From Nymphaea colorata (lineage: Eukaryota > Streptophyta > Magnoliopsida > Nymphaeales > Nymphaeaceae), in assembly GCF_008831285.2 (NCBI RefSeq), contig NC_045144.1:18863716-18927715 (forward strand): DNA of 64,000 bases. The letters run 5' to 3'. The notes beneath the pieces are model-generated. The model was not told where the DNA came from, did not search any database, and saw nothing but the letters and a program-made list of their open reading frames with translations. Made by a program: the position numbers and the translations under genes. The first letter of the stretch is position 1. Each line of letters opens with the position of its first letter. This document shows, piece after piece, positions 1 through 13,615 of this stretch.

Positions 1-1199
1 CCATTTTTCTTTTTGCCTTTATAGAAGAGGGGTTTTCTCAAGGGTGATTTGGTCATTTCATGTCTCCAAACATGTAACTTCATTTTCATTCACATCCAAA
101 TTCAATCTGATTGCTTAATCGGATAATAAATTTTTTATTTGTGTTTGAATTTTTCAAAACGGTTCAGTCAGATATCAAATCCAAATCGGATTTATTTATA
201 TCATTGTTGTCAACATATAAAATGGGCGAGAGATAGAAAGAGAGAGACATAAAACTTATAACCCCTTGATATAACACATTAAACATCTCATGATATGAGA
301 ATAAATATAATTAAAATATAAAAAACATTATAAAGTTACAAAGAAAAAAAAAATGAAGTGAACAATATTAGCTAGATTTATCAAAATGAGTGAGCAACAG
401 TCCTGAAATTGGCCGATTTGAATTAAAGTGGTAAGATAGTGACTCAAAACTCGCATTTTAATTTTTCCAAAAAAATAGGCCGAGTATTGCTGACACTCAA
501 ACAGTCATGTGGTGAATGTTTACACCATAGATTGAGCTCTTCCATTGTGTGTTTGAGACACTCTGTCCAGCCCAAACAAACATGGTTAAAGATAACTCCA
601 GTAACGATGGATGTGCGACACTCAAGTTAAAGGATGCACCATAAACCATGGTAGAAATAGAAAAATTAGAAGGGTCACCTGTTTAGAAACATTTATATTT
701 GAATGGGTACTTATATATGTATGAAAATAAATATTAAATTTGTCAATACAAAAATATAGTGAATTTTAAAGAGCTTGTGTGGGCAACTGCCTACATGTGG
801 GTACGCCATCGACCATAAACCACGCAAGTTCCAATGCAACCCTAGATCAACAAGGGAAAGGGGGTAGTCTCGCCTCTTGCAAACAGCCACTCTGTCCAGC
901 CCAAACAAACATGCCTAAAGATAATCGGTGTATGTAAACGTCCTTCCTATAGTGCCTAAGAATGTCTTGAAAAGTATAACCAAGATAAATGGTTCAGTAA
1001 TTCTGATTGGACTCCGCTTTGTTGAATCCATTTCAAACCAAATCTGGGATTTGGTTCAGGTGGTAGTCATTCTAACTTGGATTCAGATCTAACAGGATCT
1101 GACCCGTATCCAATCTTTTCGCACCTCTACTTAAGCCCAGCGTGATTAATCAATTCATTAGGAATTTCCAAATCCAGATTTCACAATTCCTAATCATGT

Positions 1200-1525
1200 T
1201 CATCAAATAAAATTAACTTGTAATTGCATCAATAGAGGTTTGTTTGATTGGCTGTATTGACAAGTAAATAATGATGTGAACCAAATCTAAGTCCTTCATT
1301 TGCACAATTCTAATTCGTCTAATGAGATTAACTTGTATTGACATCTATAGAGATTCATTTGATGGATTGCAATTGCATGTGCATAATGAAACGAACAATA
1401 TCTAAACCCTTCACGACATTGGTTTATCTAATAAGATTTAACTTATAATTATGTCTATAAAAATTTGTTTGATTGATTGTAAGCACAAGTACATAACAAC
1501 ACGAACGACATTTAGGTCCGGTACA
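1200..1525. repeat. Three decayed tandem copies of a unit of about 110-116 bp
   Basis: Segments beginning near 1200, 1316 and 1424 share the pattern TAATNAGATTAACTTGTAATT, then CATCTATAGAGATTTGTTTG, then a block with GCACAAGTACATAA and ACGAACAAYATCTAA. Many substitutions separate the copies, so the array is old. Confidence 0.6.
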
Positions 1526-1879
1526 CTTTAGCTTCATTTGTTGCCCCTGCTGGATCACAAGGATAATATCCGACATTATATTAGTTTTGTGTATGATCAT
1601 GCATAATCATTTGTCATACACAACTCAGTTAAAGAGTACGTACATAGATAAATCATAATCATGCGTGTGATGAACTTCACCGTATATCGCTTGCAATACC
1701 AAACTCAATAAAAAAAAAAAGTGTATATTAGAAGAAAAACGCCATATATCTATTATGTACATGGCTAGTGTATACTTCCGGCCACGTTTTGCTACTTTTT
1801 TGCTTGACTGGTATCCCAGTCACTTGAAGGAGATACATATCCAGGCTTCTCAGGGAGCAGATCAGGTCACCTGGTGGGT

Positions 1880-2375
1880 AGGGCTGCACAACAAGCTGAG
1901 CCAACTCGAGCTTGACTCGAACTCATTCGAAAAAATTCGGCTCGTGCTCTATTCGTTTATAAGTGAGCCGAGTTTGAGCTTACAAAGATACTTGAAATGA
2001 TAAATGAGTCGAGTTCGAGTTTCAGAAACTCAACTCGACTTGCAAACCAGTGCTCTATATAACACTGTCAAAACGGGTTCACCGTTTTAACTTTTAGGAT
2101 AAATACAGATTTTCACAAGTTACAGAGTTAAACGAGTTAATGTCTACTTGAGTTAAACGAGTTAATGTTTACACGAGTTAATGCTAAATGAGTTAACGCC
2201 TAAACGAGTTAAATGGGTTAAAACGAGTCAAGTTCGAGCTCGATTTTGTGTAGTCGAGTCAAGCTCAAGCTTGCTATAAGGAGCTTGATTCGAGTTCGAG
2301 CCGAACTCGAGCTCGAGTTTTTTGTGCTGAGTCAAACTCGAACTGGCCAAGCTCGGGCGACTTGTGTGCAGCCCT
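1880..2375. mobile_element. Non-autonomous hAT-like element rich in CTCGAG/GAGCTC words
   Basis: The ends are inverted: AGGGCTGCACAA at 1880 and TTGTGTGCAGCCCT ending at 2375. Flanking 8-mers TGGTGGGT and TGGTGACC match in 5 of 8 positions, a possible worn target duplication. The interior is a run of words built from GAGTTCGAGCTCGA. No transposase frame is visible. Confidence 0.65.
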
Positions 2376-4131
2376 TGGTGACCTTCCTAAGGTGAAACAC
2401 AACTAGGACCAGACTCAACAAGCACCTTGCCAGTGTCTCGTTAGCTAAAGCAAGCCAAGGTTCATGTTGATTTATAATGTTGTTTCACCTCTAAGAGAGT
2501 CCCCCACTGCGCCACCTGAACAACTAAAATTGTAAAGGGAGCATCAATCGCGGCAACTTAGCAGGAAAATAACTAAATGCTTGATGTGAAGTATTGAATC
2601 TTCCGAATTGAAAGACTTATCATTTAATTTTTCAGAAGAGTATGGTTCTAGATTTTCATTTTTCCTGCAGACCATAACGTACAGGACAGATGTAAAAGTA
2701 AGACCATAATGAAATTCAAAGTGGTGAAAACCATGGAGAAGATTAATTCTGCAGCTGATATGGTGATGCAGAAAACTGAGATTGGCAGAGCTTTAATTCC
2801 GTAAATGTTGCCTGATATTAATTGGTTTTTTCCTTTCATATTCTGTATTCTTTCTTCTGCAGTATAGGTTTCGGATGTGAGATTTTAAGAGAAAAAGAAG
2901 GGGATATGAAGCATCACCATGATGTAAATGGAACAGATATATCTAATTACCTCATCTGCGCTGCTAGTTGAAAACAGTTTTATAACAAAAAACAGATCCA
3001 AGTACAATAACTGACCAGGATTTGATAGAGATGCAACCTTATTACGTATAAAGGTCAGATTTCATGTTCATGGGATCCAAGTTCAGTTTTGAAAAATAGG
3101 GTCAAGATCCATGGTTGAATCTGAATCGGATTCCATAAAATTTAAACTAAGTTCGGACCCAACATCGATCCTAACTGTTTACATCACTAGCTTCACCGAA
3201 TCACCTAGTTCCTTAGCTCCCTCTATTTGAGAGCCAAATCTGGAAAGAAGAGGAAAGATGATTTAAATGATTACTTGTAAGCTCACAATTTCTGCTACAT
3301 TCTCATTATGTCCTAGTTGATCACTGAAATTCCACCACCATGACCTCCATTCTGTGATGCAATAATATATCCGATTCTTTTTGTACATTTGCCAGCCAAC
3401 TAGGAGAGCGCGTGTTTATCAACGAATTTGTTCTACGGTTATCAGTAAATGAAAAGGATGTGACACGCAGTACACAGAACGAAGCAAGGAAGCAAATACT
3501 ACATCGGCAATGTCAAGCAGGAACAGAAAGAAACTACGGAAATGAAGAAGCTGGTTTGTTGGTAACTGTCGACTGTCTTTCTTTTAGCTGTTGAGTGCAT
3601 CAAGACTCAATATCCAGGTTGTCAATTCATATGAGAGGAGAGACAGAGGGAGAGGGAGAGAGGCACATGCCTCGCATTAATTCAGACGGGAGAAAGTTTG
3701 AATAGAGAAGAATCGGAAAAAGTTCCAGACTCTTTCCAGGCATGCAGTTAGTTAGAAACAAAGCCTCAACTTCATGTGCTGCCACAAAAATTTTCCTTTT
3801 TTTTTTTACCTTTACTAAAGCAAGACCAAAAGATGCTGAACTAACAATGATAGTTACAGTACAGCTATTGTATGAACCTTTACACTCTCCTAACTCGGCT
3901 TCTTTTCTTTTCCAACAGCATGAAAGGCCAAAGAAAAAAGAAAAAGAAAAACAAAGAGGAAAAGAAGCTACAGCAGAATAACTCGGAGAAAAACTACAGA
4001 TCCTTCCTGGAAAGGAGTTTAAAAGCCTGTGTTGTTTATATGCATGTCCACAGGAAATATTGACCTGATAGAATAACTTGGTCTGCACGTAGCAGATGAT
4101 GGATAAACCCAAGAAAACTTATGTCCGTAAC

Positions 4132-7100
4132 TCATGATTCACTTGTTGGACTTGGATCGTCAATCTTCTTCTCATTAGAGTTGGCAGTATTTGCCTGCAA
4201 AGTCATCCTTTTCTTGTCTCTCCAATTTTCTCCCCACATTTTGGCCTCCGCAACGGCTCGTTCCCTATCCAAATCCCTGTTGGGGTTTTTGGGTAACTTG
4301 GGAGAATCTTCCCTTCCTGACTCATCTGATTCCAATTTGCGACCAGAGCCACCACTATCTTCACTTCTTGTTATCCTTCCACCTCTATCTTCAGCGGTAC
4401 CAGCAACTCTGCTTCTCTCATCCTTATCTCTTCCAGCCCTGCTACCTTGAGCAGCATTAGGATCATAAGCTTGGTTTGACAGATAAGACAAAGCCGTGAC
4501 CACATCCCCAATCAGTGGACGAGTAGCTGCCTGTTCATGGAGACACATTGCAGCCACTGCAATTGCTTGGAACATGCCTCGCATTGGAAACCTGCCCTGA
4601 AGTCGTGGATCAGCCATTTTTGGAAACTTTCGACGGTCGTTGAACAGTGGGCGTGCCTGCAAATAGAATATATCTAATTGTTGATATCCGTAATGAAAAT
4701 AGAGAAGCATACAACTGCTAAAAGCAGAACTTATGTTGATAATGGACAATGTAAAAGTCGAAGACATACTTGGATTTTACAGTAAGAAGCATGAAAAGCG
4801 AGTTGTACCTTAAGACTAAAGAACATATATGTGTTCTGTGTGTGTTTATGGCTTCTTTGTTACACAGATTTAATTTCAACTTACGCCTTAGCTCATGTCA
4901 ATGCAATAAATTGCAAGAAGATTGAGGAGTACATGTTAAAACAGGCAATAAAATTGTTTTAAGATCCGCAGAATGAAGACAAAATCCATCTTCCGTTCCA
5001 ACAACATATGAGAGAAGAAAGTCATACATGCAAGAGCAGTGGTATAATAAAGGTACTCAGTAAAGAAGATGCAATAGAATGTCCATATGCAACAGGAGAA
5101 GTCCCATGGCTACCGCCACTGGTTACTCATTCTCCTTTATTTTTCCTCTTTTTTTTTTTGTTCGGCCTTAAAAAACCACAACCAAAGCTATGTCCAACAG
5201 TCAACTGACTCCCATAGTGAGGATACAGCCATAGCAAACCTAACTTTTCCTCTACATCCTCGTATTGGTTTCACTCAGGTGCCATGTAGAGAGAGAAAGG
5301 GAGAGAGAGATAGAGAGAATTATGAAGGTAGGCACCAACTTATCAACAATGAACACTGGTGCACAGTATCTCCAACATTTGGCAAAAACAAACAAATATT
5401 AAGAGAAATGCCAAGACAAGTTACCAGCTTTGACATGCAAAAACAGGAACGGCAAACAGGGAAAGTGCAGATCAAACAGAATAGGAAGTGAATCCTAGAC
5501 CACTGTCCAAGGCTAACATACTTCAAGGAGAACCAGAACGTATAAATGCTTGTTAAGGGCAAGAATGTCAGACAACCAGATAAGACCACTTCTAAAAACA
5601 GTACTAGCATCAACCCAGTGATAAAAACATTTAAACTCATGATAAAAATATGAGTTCACGAATGGAGCAAGGATTCACGTGGAAGCAAACCAATAAGAAG
5701 ATCCAAACAAAAAGAGCAAAAACTGTCTTTGTTGGAGTAATTGATGATAGCAATCATCTCCATGGAAAATTCATTAGATTAGAACAAAAACAATACCTGC
5801 TTTTGATCAACCTAGTAATCAACAATAAATGTTAAGCAAACAAGATTTGCTCAAACAGGAAACTTGCCCAAACAGGGACATGATTTTCGACAGTGTCTCC
5901 CCAAAGAAGAAACAAAGAGATTTGTGATGGTTTCCCTACCATGTAAGGTAGAAAAGAAGAAAAGCAAAAGTATGCAAGAGTTGAAAAGAAACAAATGCTA
6001 GGTCACAAAATAAGTGAATTTCATTGTTTAGAACTTTAGAGAGATACACATAATAACTATGCAGAGCAAGAAAGATTTTCTGTAGGAGTGGCGCAACCAT
6101 AAGTAGGATACTCAATCTGCTTTTAAATTGTCTAAGAGATTTTGTTCGGTAACTGACAGAACCATGAGCAGGGCAATATTAGTCTCACCCTGGTCATCAT
6201 TATCAGAGCAGGTCCAATCCACATCAAACTTTCAGCAATGGTTATCAGCTAAAAACCAAATCCTATAGACACCACTTCCCAGTATCATAAAAAAAGTATA
6301 AGTGTACAATGCCCGGGAGACGGTAGAATCCCTTGTGGAGATAATTATCCAAGTTATCGAGTATTTAGTTAGTACATTTGAAATTGTTCAAGATTCCTGG
6401 AGTGGTTTTGAATCCTCTACAGCCACAGAAATTGCATTCCACGCATCTATTGTTGTGTCTCACAACTCTCTGGTCACTTTATAATATAAGTTATGGACCG
6501 AAAGCATCTAGGGACCAAGAATTAAACATCAAGAAAAATTTCAGACGTTTTCAAGACAGAAAAGGGGACACAAAGAACAAAAAAGGTAAACTGTAAAAGT
6601 GGTTACCCATGCAACAAGGTTCTGTTCATGTTGCAACCGAGTAGAATCAAATGCTCTCCTTCCAGTAATTAGTTCAAGCAGAACCACACCAAAACTATAG
6701 ACATCAGATTTAACAGTAAGTTGTCCAGTCATTGCATATTCTGGAGCACAGTAACCATACGTGCCCATCACCCTAGTGGACACATGGGACTTATCTCCTG
6801 TAGGACCAAGTTTTGCAAGACCAAAGTCAGATAGTTTTGGATGGAACTCCTCGTCCAGTAGAATGTTGGATGACTTAAAATCTCGATATATAACAGGAGG
6901 ATTTGCTTTATGATGGAGGTACTCCAACCCTCTTGCTGCACCAGCTGCAATTTTCATCCTCGTAGTCCAGTCTAGTGGCTCTTTGTCAGGAGGAAGGTCT
7001 GCACAAACAAAGGGGATAAAATACAAGCAATTAAAGAAAAATAACCATTGTGGTTGATAAAGAAATAGCAAACCAATTTTGGCATCCTGATGCTGAGCAC

Positions 7101-10100
7101 CAAATTCTAACAAGCAAAACATAGCAATAGAAGCAAACTTCGCGAGAGTCCACAAAAGTAAGGTGCAAAAAGACATCCAGAATTATTCAGTACAGCTTTC
7201 ACACAAGTTCTTAGCACATTCACATAGAGGTGACATTTACCACTAAAACCAAAAGTGCACAAAAATAGCCAACAATAATCAACAAGAAAGTGCATGGATG
7301 CAACAAGAAAGTGCATAGATGACTCAGCAACCAAGTGTTCTCTTGAACACAGACATCATGCAAAGCAAATGCAGAGAGGCTTAAAAAAGAACAGACATTT
7401 TTAGCACTCCATTACATTGCTTTTACTATGTCATTTGGTACTGAACCCCCTTTAATTTTAGAATAAAAAAAACTTAGGAAGCATTTTAACAAGGCAAATG
7501 TGCAGACATGTTCAGATAAGGACAAGTTTACATATTTCATTTTTGAGATAATCCCTCCTTATATCATTTAGCTTAGCCAACTCTGCCCTCCAGCAATGTT
7601 AATCTTTCTAAAGTAAAATGGGTTTTACTATCAGGTAAAGGAGTTGCACATCCGTTCTTTCAATCACCTGTTTGCCTTTAGTCCCTAAAAAATATATCAC
7701 AATCATTTCAATGATTTCACATATATTGATTTCACATGTATAAGAGTTTCAAACTATTGTCTTACAATAGATGCAACAGCACAGGAACTTCAAGGTGCCT
7801 TTAGAAACAAAGTAAACTCTGTGACAATCTTGGTCAGCAGAACTGGTTGCAAACTAGGATGCCACCTCCATCTGTTTCTTAGATTCGTCAGATCAGCCAC
7901 TAAGATAGACATCAGTTTCGTCAGTCTGACCATTTGCAATGAAGAGCATCCATACGCACGGTAAGCCCATCAACCCCCTGACAGACCACACCTTATCCTC
8001 TTTTCTCTTCACAATGAACCACCACCATGTTTCTCTGTTCCTTTGATCTTGGAGGAGGCAGATCTTACATATTCTTCCAGACATGAGTTTCCTTTTGAAA
8101 CTCACATCCCTGAAGGAAAATGCAACATCGTTGCTAGCCTAACATTTATAATAGCTGGTAGGTCTACTTTATTTGGAAAGATTTGCAAATTGTAATCTCC
8201 ACGAGCTACAAATATTTTTTAAACTGCAGTGACATTTCAAAACTAGGTTGTAACAATTGAATTGTTTAGGAATCATACTTTATCTCCAATCAAGATGGTC
8301 ATGGACTCAAGTTAGCTTCCTCAGCTTCTTTCTTCCAGATAGCCAAACAAAAATTCCAGTAACTACAAAAAAAGTTGTCCAGCCTCAAACTTCTGAAGTC
8401 TCATGTAAATTTGTAAAGAAGATTATTTTCAATTAAAAAAGAAAAAGTAGAAGAGGAAGAAAGACAACCTGCTTATCTTGTCGCTAGTTTTGTAGATGTA
8501 GAAAGCACACATATCTAATTCACATTCAAATGATCTAGAAAGGGTGAAAGCAAACTTAAATATCCCATACAAACAGCACGAAAAAGAAACAAACAGAGTA
8601 TGGTAACTCATATAGCAAACAGCATCAGAGAAACTTACATTTTCATGAGAATAAACATGTAAAAAAACAACATTGACTATGACGTTGCACTTTGTGAATG
8701 AAGACCATAATAAAAGGCGTAAGCAAACAAAGAAGCATTAGATGATGGAACTGTGATCCTTAATCCCTGATATAGAAATTTATGAAGATGTCAAGGAATG
8801 AAACCGAACCACTAATCAAATGAGGACGCATAAGAGATTCAATCTGTGTCTTAGTTAGATTCATCATAAACCGTGTAATCCTGCAGTAATTTGAAGCAGA
8901 CAGCAACAAATGAATTTGCCTAGATCAAGTGACCATTTTCTTAAGGTTGGCGAAGGTAAACCACAGGACATTCTCCTGGCATATTTATGTCACACAGAGG
9001 TAAGACTTAAAAAAAAAGTTCATCTCAGACTACCCACCAAGAGACCAAATTTCAGAAGACAGCAAAAAGGAAAACGGTGGATCTTTATCCCACACCACAG
9101 GATGGCAAATTCAAAGAATACTTAAAGCAAATGAAGCTCTTTGTCTTACTGGCTTGCAGACTTGATTCAACCAACAAAAATAAAGAACTCTTTTGACAAG
9201 ATTAATAAAAAAATACACACTGTACGCAGTAGAATTACTCCAAATTTCCTGCTTTTATTCCATTACAAATAAAAACCAAGTGTGGGCGCAGATCCAGCAG
9301 GAGTAACACACTTTCGACTTTGGAGGATCATTCAAGCTTACAAGAAAGTATGAGAGTCTTACCGTGCAGATGATCTTCCAATGACCCCAAAGGCATGAAT
9401 TCGTACACAAGAAGGCGCTGATCCCCTTCAGCACAATAGCCGATCAAATTAACAAGATTAGGATGATGCAAAAGGCTAAGCATGAGGACCTCCACCAGAA
9501 ACTCTCTGTTCCCTTGCAGCCCATTCCTGTCCAATTGTTTTACAGCGACAACCTGCCCAACACTGACATCAATCAAGGAACTAATACAAAAGAAGAAGAA
9601 AAATTTTTCCAATATCAAAATTAAAACAACCATGTTAATGCTTGATCTCTGAACAATGCAATGCCTAATCAAGGAGGATACCAGACAGAAAAAAAATTAC
9701 CAATCCGGTTCAGGGAATACCTGGCCTGTGGTTTCTATGCGACCTTTATAAACCCTCCCAAATCCGCCTTCCCCTATAAGACATTCCTGTCTAAAATTCT
9801 TCGTCGCAGTTGCAAGCTCCCGAAAGGTGAAGGTGGTAGCTGCGATTTTGACTTCAGGGCCATCCCTGGGCGGCGCCGGAGTTTCTCTTACCGGCACAGG
9901 TGCGGGTCTCGGCCTGACTTTCTCCGGTCCTTTTGATCCACATAGAAAACGCATACTCAGTTTCGTAAATGGACGATAAGAGATGCATTCGAATTCATAT
10001 GAGAACACCATGCAAACAGGCAGGCCATGCATTGATCCATATCAAACACACAAAACCATTTGAAATTCATTCTGCACAGACAACCTCTGATAGAAAACAA

Positions 10101-10498
10101 TATTTTCACGCAATTCGATCGAACCAAGAACGCAAGATCAGAACAAAACCACCAGAAACCAACCAAAGGCAATCGATTTTAATCCTACAAGCCTGAAACT
10201 TCCACCTATAACACGGGGAAACAAACAACTAATTCAAGTCTAAAACCCAAGAACCAAGAAACAAGAAATCGATTTCAGCACTACCCATTTGAAAATTCCA
10301 CCCAAGAAAGCGTGATCCTCGGCGAAAATGCTAAAACCCATCGTCATTCCCCGGAAGTACTCAATCTCAACGGCCCCCACCTGAAGAAGCCCTCGAAACT
10401 TGAGATGCCACCGACGGGTTTCGCTCCTTCCTCACGTCCTCGCCATTGCCAGCACTGAACTGCTCCTTCCTCGCGCCAAAACAAGGGAAACACCCCAT
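4132..10498 (-). CDS. PBS1: PBS1-like receptor-like cytoplasmic kinase (RLCK VII), 5 exons
   Basis: Exons (minus strand): 10381-10498, 9721-9929, 9363-9552, 6607-6998, 4132-4656. All introns are GT-AG and the phases join, giving 477 aa; the Arabidopsis protein is about 456. The start is MGCFPCF, which gives an N-myristoylation Gly2 and palmitoylatable Cys3/Cys6, so the protein is expected at the inner plasma membrane. Visible kinase motifs are the glycine loop GEGGFGRV (about 92-99), catalytic Lys114 in [10 protein letters not shown], the loop [10 protein letters not shown] (Asp212), and DFG at 230-232. The activation segment carries GDKSHVS (about 240-246), the site cut by the Pseudomonas protease AvrPphB in Arabidopsis PBS1. 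The C-terminus has the family block [18 protein letters not shown]. Known for the family: a Ser/Thr kinase in immune signalling and a guarded decoy of the NLR RPS5. Odd: the SEMPH motif is STRLQH here (291-296). It could be a close PBL paralogue, but the block-by-block match to PBS1 is very high. Confidence 0.95.
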
Positions 10499-12195
10499 CA
10501 CGGAGCTGCTCTCGCCCACCACAGAGTGCAGCAAGCCGGACACCCACGATTGGAACAGCACCATCTATCCGCCCATCGTCTGCAACTGCGCTACCCGATT
10601 CAACCCACCTCAAATCCGCAAGCATGGCCAAATTAAATACTCCTTTCTCAGTTGGGGGGTGTTCATTCAGAGAATCGAATCAAAGCAAACAGGTCACGCC
10701 ATCCTCTCCCCCCACCCTCCTCCTCCAAATTATTTCCCAATAAAAAATCTATTAAATTAAATTTAAATCATTAACAACACCAACAAAAAAGAGAAAGAAA
10801 AGACTCCCTCCCTCTCTCGAACGTGTTATTGACTTGACGAGGCGCATCATTTCACCCCTACGTCAAAAGGGGCACCTCTGTAACTGCGCCATGTGAACGC
10901 TCTTGAGTCTTAAGCGCTGTGCTTTGATGGCTCGTCTTGTGGAAGAAATCTCTGGTCGGTCCGTATGAACCACAGTGATACGTGGTGTTCACGCTTCGCT
11001 TGCGATGCAATCACAGTAGTAGAAAGAAGCAGTCATTAAATAATGCAGTTACTTACACATTTGTTGCGCTGATTTCAACTTTTCAACAACATTTCACACA
11101 TTAATCTCGACTTTTCATGATGTTCAACAAGCTTAAAGCAAACGTTCCAGATTGATAGATATTTATTTTTTAAGTGACTTGTTTTCCATTCTTTTATAAC
11201 TAATAGATTTGCACATCATATTATATTAGATTCACTAAATACTAGTTCTCATTTCACTTGCAAAAAAGAAAATATGTAACAATGTAAGAAATGTGATACA
11301 CATTCTCATTTCTCGCATATATAACGTTATCTTTTCAGAGCCTAAGTGTTATTGTCTTTATAAAAAAATGATTTCACATATTATGATTCAATGATAAAGC
11401 TGATTGAATGACTTTTAATGAGTTCACATGATCTTCGATACAATTCACGATTTAATGAATAATAATATGAGGTTCAAAACCTTACATTCTTAAAGCAAAG
11501 AGAAGGCATGATTGGCGCAATGTCAAACGCATATTTCATTGTATATGCCTTCATTTTTCACTTAGTTTTCATGTACATCTAAATGCATAATTTATCTTAC
11601 TCACCCAGTCAACTATAACCCCGAAAAAATCCACAAAAAACAGGAAAAAGAGCCCTCACATACCCATTGAATGCCAATGCACCCACCAAGTTGGAATTTT
11701 TATAGAAAAATGGAAGAAACTTCCATGTTTTTATTGTATTCATTATTATTGTCTTTTTCTTTCTCTAAACAGTCAATTTAGTGTTGAGAGACTTATGACT
11801 TATCAGATCATGTCAAATAAGGCCTGGGTATATTATTTATTGACCTTTCTCTCTCTAAGTGGCCTAACCCTAATTTCTCAGCTCAGTTCACAAAGTCATT
11901 GTCAACCGTATTTATTCAATCCCCGAATGACTGACATGATCAACAAGCAAGAGTTGTATGCGGTTAGTTTTCATTTCAAATTTTTGAGACATCAATTTCG
12001 TGTATTGTAAAATAAAAGTACCAATATGCAAGTTGAAGTATAACGAAAGCATCATATTTTTATAATATTGACATGGATTATTTATGATTGTATATATTGG
12101 AATTATAATTACATTAAAAAACTTTCAGCCAAAAACAAAAAAAGAAAACCAAATTAGACCATTATAAACTAATAAAAAAAGTTTAAAATAACATT

Positions 12196-12231
12196 TTTTA
12201 TTATTTATTTATTTATTTATTTATTTATTAC
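12196..12231. repeat. (TTTA)n microsatellite
   Basis: About eight consecutive TTTA units in an AT-rich intergenic region. Confidence 0.9.
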
Positions 12232-13615
12232 TAATTTGTCACTGTATCAGCCGATTTAAGGGGTATTTGGTGAACACAAACCTCAATTCTTGGGGGTCTG
12301 CCCTGACACTAATATATCTTTCCCTTTTCCCCTTAATTATTGGGTGACCATGGAACATGGGTCAAATAATTGATTGATTTATTGCAATAAAAAAATCCTG
12401 AATATAAAAATCATATTTTGTTTTAAAAAAAAGGAAATACGTTTTCTCTCACTAAGATGGGAAACAATATAACATCTGTGAAAAATAAAAAAAAAAAAGA
12501 CATTGACAATTTTTTTAATAAGAATTCGACAAAGGTTGGCACATGAAAAAAATGCCATATTTACATGAATATAAAAAAACATTTTTTTTAAATCAACCGA
12601 TTCGTTAAATCAGCCAAACTGGTCGAACCGGATAAGTACATTAAAAAAAAATATTTGTGAGTGTTCTCTATCCACAAATGCTGGCATGAAATTTAATACC
12701 GAACCGGTTCATTACGAAATGACCAAAACACCCTCGGAGTGTGAACAAGCAAGGCCACCTACAGGCGGTGTTGAATTGTCAAACCCTGTAATTTAGTCAA
12801 GAAACGGATTGGACCGATAGGGTCAAAGTCCGAAACTTCGTGCCAAATCTATGATTCGATCATATTCATGGCCGTCCCGGGTTTCAAACCAATGTGAGCA
12901 GTATCGCTTTATGTCAAAGCCGATCCGATACGATACATACCGATACGGATATTGGTTTAAACTTTAAACCCATGATGCGGGTTGCGTGGTGCACAATTAT
13001 TGGACATTTTCTTATAACGGGTTGGATCCATGTATCCGGGTTCTGGTTGGCTGGATCCAGATATTAATATCGGTATTATCAGTTGGACTTTATTCCGTGT
13101 ACGTATGAAAAGGACTCGTTTGTACAGTACGAAAAGGTTCTTTTAATGGGACAAACCATCCGCATGTCCGATCCAAAATGGGTCCAAGAGTCGTTGGTGG
13201 ATCCGTTATCGGTTTTAATATGAACAATACCCGATCCGATCCAACTAGGCTCGTAGGCTTGGATAGACAATGGGACCCGTTCACATCAGTCGCCCCGTAC
13301 AGCCCTTTCTTCGATTTCGGCGAAAATTGATTTCCAGAAATACCCGATCACGGACCGACCTTTTATTAATACCATAATAAGGCTTAGATTTTGTTAAGTC
13401 AGTGCACGATGAATGACAAAAGTTTTACGTTTTTCCTTTTTTTAGGAAAGAAGCCTCTTTCTCTTTCCTTCTTATTTACTGGTTCAGGGGCTCCTTGAAG
13501 ACAAGAGTAGAAGAGCGATATCCATAAGTAAGGATCGCACATTCATTGTTTGTTTGTAATTCCGACCAATAGTAACCATGAAAATTCAATAGATGACGCG
13601 TTGAATCTTGTTCTG

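Larger units (their letters stand above)
1..4131. other. Intergenic region with degenerate repeats
   Basis: No gene recognised. The region holds a 24-bp exact direct repeat (561-584 and 890-913), a decayed tandem repeat at about 1200-1525, and a GAGCTCGAG-rich element at 1880-2375. The remainder is AT-rich unique sequence. The 161-aa open frame on the minus strand near 3.6-4.1 kb has no domain I can recognise. Confidence 0.6.

Noticed and set aside
3627..4112. 161-codon minus-strand frame just after the PBS1-like stop
   Set aside because: Not joined to the kinase, low-complexity Ser/Phe composition; probably 3' UTR and flank.
4121..4460. Plus-strand frames of 109 and 89 codons
   Set aside because: Antisense of the last exon of the PBS1-like gene.
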